Assembly: GCF_003269065.1 (NCBI RefSeq)
Contig: NZ_QLTA01000019.1
Location: 1-64,000, forward strand
From: Paracidovorax anthurii
GTDB taxonomy: Bacteria; Pseudomonadota; Gammaproteobacteria; Burkholderiales; Burkholderiaceae_C
Direction: 5' to 3'
DNA: 64,000 bases
A program made the position numbers and the translations under genes. Within the stretch, counting starts at the first letter, position 1. Every line of letters begins with the position of its first letter. Shown here in pieces: positions 59,583-64,000 of the stretch. The notes beneath the pieces are model-generated. The model saw only the letters and a list, made by a program, of their open reading frames with translations, ran no database searches and was not told the DNA's origin.

Positions 59583-59616
59583 AAAAAAAGCCGCCCGGCC
59601 ATGGGGCGCGGGCGGC
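59583..59616 (-). terminator. terminator of grpE-dnaK-dnaJ
   Basis: On the minus strand GCCGCCCG (59616-59609) and CGGGCGGC (59597-59590) form an 8-bp stem followed by seven T. It lies 45 bases beyond the dnaJ stop. Confidence 0.88.
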
Positions 59617-59660
59617 GTGGCGGGTGGCCGCCGGCGGAGACGGGCGGCCCGAGGGCAGGG

Positions 59661-60797
59661 TCAGCTGAACAGGTTCTTCAGCCGGTCGGTCCAGCTCTCG
59701 CCGCTGGGAGAATGCTTGGCGCCGCCCTTCTTGAGCGATTCGTCCAGCTCGCGCAGCAGCTTGCGCTGGTGCTCGGTGAGCTTGACGGGGGTCTCGACCA
59801 CGATGTGGCAATAGAGGTCGCCCGGGTAGGTGGCCCGCACGCCCTTGATGCCCTTGCCGCGCAGGCGGAACTGCTTGCCGGCCTGCGTGCCCTCGGGGAT
59901 GTCGATGGCGGCCTTGCCCTGCAGCGTCGGCACCTCGATCTCGCCGCCCAGCGCGGCGGTGATGAAGCTCACCGGCACCTGGCAGTGCAGGTCGTCGCCG
60001 TCGCGCTCGAAGATCTCGTGCTTCTTGAGGCGGATCTCGATGTAGAGGTCGCCCGGCGGCCCGCCGTTGGTGCCGGGCTCGCCGTTGCCCACGCTGCGGA
60101 TGCGCATGCCGTCGTCGATGCCGGCGGGGATCTTCACCTCCAGCGTCTTCTGCTTCTTCACGCGGCCCTGGCCGTGGCAGGTCGTGCAGGGCTCGGGGAT
60201 GATCTTGCCGGTGCCCCGGCAGTGCGGGCAGGTCTGCTGCACGCTGAAGAAGCCCTGGCGCATCTGCACCGTGCCCGTGCCCGCGCAGGTCGTGCAGGTC
60301 TTGGCGCTGGTGCCGGGCTTGGCGCCGCTGCCGTGGCAGGTCTCGCAGTTCTCCCAGGACGGGATGCGGATCTGCGCTTCCTTGCCCTTGGCGGCTTCCT
60401 CCAGCGTGATGTCCATCGCGTAGCTGAGGTCGTTGCCGCGATAGACCTGCCGGCCGCCGCCCGCGCCCCGGCGCCCGCCGAACATGTCGCCGAAGATGTC
60501 GCCGAAGGCCTCCGCGAAGCCGCCGAAGCCTTCCGCGCCGGCGCCGCCCGGGCCGCGCATGTTGGGGTCCACGCCGGCATGGCCGAACTGGTCGTAGGCC
60601 GAACGCTTCTGGGGGTCGGAGAGCATCTCGTAGGCCTCCTTGACCTCCTTGAACTTCTCCTCGGCCGGCTTGGCGGCATCACCCTGGTTGCGGTCCGGGT
60701 GGTACTTCATCGCCAGCTTGCGATAGGCCTTCTTGATTTCGTCGTCCGAGGCGTTCTTCGGAACGCCCAGGATCTCGTAAAAATCTCTTTTGGACAT
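59661..60797 (-). CDS. dnaJ: chaperone DnaJ (Hsp40)
   Basis: 378 residues: J domain (1-70) with [10 protein letters not shown], a Gly/Phe-rich region (about 75-115), four CxxCxGxG zinc repeats ([32 protein letters not shown]; about 140-215) and two client-binding C-terminal domains. It stimulates the DnaK ATPase. Third gene of the heat-shock operon, 110 bases after dnaK. Confidence 0.98.
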   Translation of the reverse strand: MSKRDFYEILGVPKNASDDEIKKAYRKLAMKYHPDRNQGDAAKPAEEKFKEVKEAYEMLSDPQKRSAYDQFGHAGVDPNMRGPGGAGAEGFGGFAEAFGDIFGDMFGGRRGAGGGRQVYRGNDLSYAMDITLEEAAKGKEAQIRIPSWENCETCHGSGAKPGTSAKTCTTCAGTGTVQMRQGFFSVQQTCPHCRGTGKIIPEPCTTCHGQGRVKKQKTLEVKIPAGIDDGMRIRSVGNGEPGTNGGPPGDLYIEIRLKKHEIFERDGDDLHCQVPVSFITAALGGEIEVPTLQGKAAIDIPEGTQAGKQFRLRGKGIKGVRATYPGDLYCHIVVETPVKLTEHQRKLLRELDESLKKGGAKHSPSGESWTDRLKNLFS

Positions 60798-60907
60798 GGT
60801 GTTTCCGGGTCCGTTGGGAACAGGAACGCCGCGCTGGCCCTGGGGAAGGGCCCGGCGCGGCGGCTATGGAAGGCACGCGGGCCCCACGGGTCCGCGCGCG
60901 CGGGGCG

Positions 60908-62878
<1,971 letters not shown>

Positions 62879-62921
62879 GTTGTTCTCCGCGATTCTTGAA
62901 GGATTTGGATAGCCAATAACG

Positions 62922-62930
62922 TGTGGATAA
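62922..62930. promoter_or_regulatory. perfect DnaA-box consensus between grpE and dnaK
   Basis: TGTGGATAA (TTATCCACA on the minus strand). A single site 44 bases upstream of the dnaK start; it may be chance. Confidence 0.4.
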
Positions 62931-63000
62931 CTTGCCCGGCTTCAAGCCGTCCGCGCACCGATTTCTGCAGGTCGCGCGGCCCGGTCCGGGGCGGGGCGGC

Positions 63001-63567
63001 TTATTTCGGGGCCGCCACGGTCACCAGCGCGGGGCGCAGCACGCGGTCCGCGATGGCGTAGCCCCTCTGCAGCACGGCAACCACGGTGTTGGGCTCCTGC
63101 TCGGCGGGCACCATGCTGATGGCCTGGTGGTGGTGGGGGTCGAACTTTTCGCCCGCGGCCGGCTGGATGGCCAGCACCTTGTTGCGCTCGAGGGCGGAGT
63201 TGAGCTGGCGCAGCGTGGCGTCGGAGCCTTCGCGCAGTTGCTCGATCGTGGCGTCCTTGATCGCCAGGGCCGCCGTCAGGCTGTCGGCCACGGGCAGGAG
63301 GCTTTCCGCGAAGCTCTCGATGCCGAACTTGCGGGCCTTGGACACTTCCTCTTCCGCGCGGCGGCGGGCGTTCTCGGCCTCGGCCTTGGCGCGCAGGAAC
63401 TGGTCGGCCAGATCCGCGCTCTTGGCCTTGAGCTCCGCCAGCTCGTTCTGCAGGCGGCCCAGTTCGTCCGCGGTGTGCGCCGCCATCGCAGCTTCGACCT
63501 CTTCGGGCGCGGCGGACGGTGCGGGGGTGCCTGCGGGTGGGGGGGTGAAATGCTGTGGATCGGACAT
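63001..63567 (-). CDS. grpE: nucleotide exchange factor GrpE
   Basis: 188 residues. A long N-terminal coiled coil (about 25-75: [20 protein letters not shown]) precedes the compact beta domain with [19 protein letters not shown] and [20 protein letters not shown]. It releases ADP from DnaK. First gene of grpE-dnaK-dnaJ, 46 bases downstream of a sigma-32-type promoter. ATG 63567 was chosen since upstream in-frame sequence is promoter. Confidence 0.96.
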   Translation of the reverse strand: MSDPQHFTPPPAGTPAPSAAPEEVEAAMAAHTADELGRLQNELAELKAKSADLADQFLRAKAEAENARRRAEEEVSKARKFGIESFAESLLPVADSLTAALAIKDATIEQLREGSDATLRQLNSALERNKVLAIQPAAGEKFDPHHHQAISMVPAEQEPNTVVAVLQRGYAIADRVLRPALVTVAAPK

Positions 63568-63612
63568 GTCGGTTGTTCTATGAAGAAGTGAGAATGAACG
63601 AGGACGCCCGGC

Positions 63613-63640
63613 ACCTGGGTACAAAGGGACGGATTTCAAG
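63613..63640 (-). promoter_or_regulatory. sigma-32 (heat-shock) promoter of grpE-dnaK-dnaJ
   Basis: On the minus strand the -35 CTTGAAA (63640-63634) is a perfect sigma-32 match; after 14 bases comes CCCAGGT (63619-63613), close to the -10 consensus CCCATNT. Transcription would start near 63605, giving a short leader. Confidence 0.78.
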
Positions 63641-63710
63641 CGAAAACCCGCCAAATTCCGGCATCTGCCTCCTCCGCAGGTGCGGCAGGCGCACGGCGAC
63701 CAGGCGGAAG

Positions 63711-63740
63711 TGTACAAGCCGGAGGGCTCGCGGCTATAAT
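63711..63740 (+). promoter_or_regulatory. promoter of the rpsF operon
   Basis: TATAAT (63735-63740) preceded at 18 bases by TGTACA (63711-63716), a partial -35 match. It lies 68 bases upstream of the rpsF ATG and diverges from the grpE promoter. Confidence 0.6.
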
Positions 63741-63808
63741 CGCCGGCTTTGCCTTGCCACACTGCTTCACTCGACGCGGCAGGTGGTTTTCGACCAAAAG
63801 GAGTTTGC

Positions 63809-64000
63809 ATGCGTCACTACGAAATCATCTTGCTGATCCACCCGGATCAAAGCGAACAGGTTCCAGCCATGCTGGAGCGCTACAAGGGCATGATCACTGC
63901 CGGCGGCGGCAAGGTCCACCGCGTGGAAGACTGGGGCCGCCGCCAGCTGGCCTACATGATCAACAAGCTCGCCAAGGCCCACTACCTCTGCGTGAACATC
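63809..64000 (+). CDS. rpsF: 30S ribosomal protein S6 (start only)
   Basis: The first 64 residues of S6 are present before the window ends: [20 protein letters not shown], with the rRNA-contacting [19 protein letters not shown] and HYLCVNI. A strong Shine-Dalgarno (AAAAGGAG) precedes ATG 63809. In this group the gene usually heads rpsF-priB-rpsR-rplI, which would lie beyond the window. Confidence 0.95.
   Translation, partial: MRHYEIILLIHPDQSEQVPAMLERYKGMITAGGGKVHRVEDWGRRQLAYMINKLAKAHYLCVNI

Overview
The window is GC-rich chromosomal DNA from a betaproteobacterium, most likely a Comamonadaceae member of the Acidovorax/Paracidovorax kind. The evidence is the gene order (rne/rluC divergent; yceD-rpmF-plsX-fabHDG-acpP-fabF-rpoE-rseAB-mucD-lepA-lepB-rnc-era-recO-pdxJ-acpS-nagZ; leuC-ecn-leuD-leuB-asd-fimV-truA-trpFBA-accD), the protein sequences, and AT-rich 'atagc...acggcgacatgg' repeats scattered between genes. 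The genus is an inference; no 16S gene or other marker is present. Nearly all of the window is core housekeeping sequence.

Layout. 1-0.34 kb: the left end of an IS4-family insertion sequence, cut by the window edge. 0.37-6.3 kb (minus): queF, a prolyl-4-hydroxylase-like oxygenase, yaaA and rne, with a long rne leader. 6.9-10.0 kb (plus): rluC, a HAD phosphatase, a Rieske protein and an S49 peptidase, ended by a strong bidirectional terminator. 10.1-12.7 kb (minus): maf/yceF, an RsmI-like methyltransferase and a secreted MORN-type repeat protein. 12.8-19.2 kb (plus): the ribosomal protein L32 / fatty-acid synthesis cluster. 19.2-23.8 kb: the envelope-stress sigma-E module (small membrane protein, rpoE, rseA, rseB, mucD). 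24.2-32.7 kb: lepA, lepB, DUF4845, rnc, era, recO, pdxJ, acpS, nagZ. 33.0-38.5 kb: a DUF3300 lipoprotein, an MscS channel, a PleD-like diguanylate cyclase and lysS. 38.6-44.1 kb (minus): a five-gene surface-glycan locus with a GT11 fucosyltransferase-like enzyme, the only clearly accessory block apart from the IS. 44.2-46.5 kb: LON-domain protein, yggT, accD. 46.6-59.5 kb (minus): the trp/truA/fimV/asd/leu supercluster with a LysR regulator. 59.7-63.6 kb (minus): grpE-dnaK-dnaJ behind a sigma-32-type promoter. 63.8 kb: start of rpsF, cut by the window end.

The most interesting signals are non-coding. (1) A Thr/Ile/Lys-rich leader peptide followed by alternative hairpins and a terminator lies just upstream of asd, a candidate translation-coupled attenuator for aspartate-family amino acids. 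(2) A dispersed AT-rich repeat appears six times at gene edges; one copy encodes the hydrophobic core of a signal peptide and another supplies the C-terminus and stop codon of AcpS. (3) A second, GC-rich REP-like repeat occurs twice. (4) A compact promoter-hairpin-terminator unit, a possible sRNA or attenuated leader, sits upstream of lepA next to DnaA-box-like motifs. (5) The IS4 transposase gene starts inside a perfect 15-bp hairpin.
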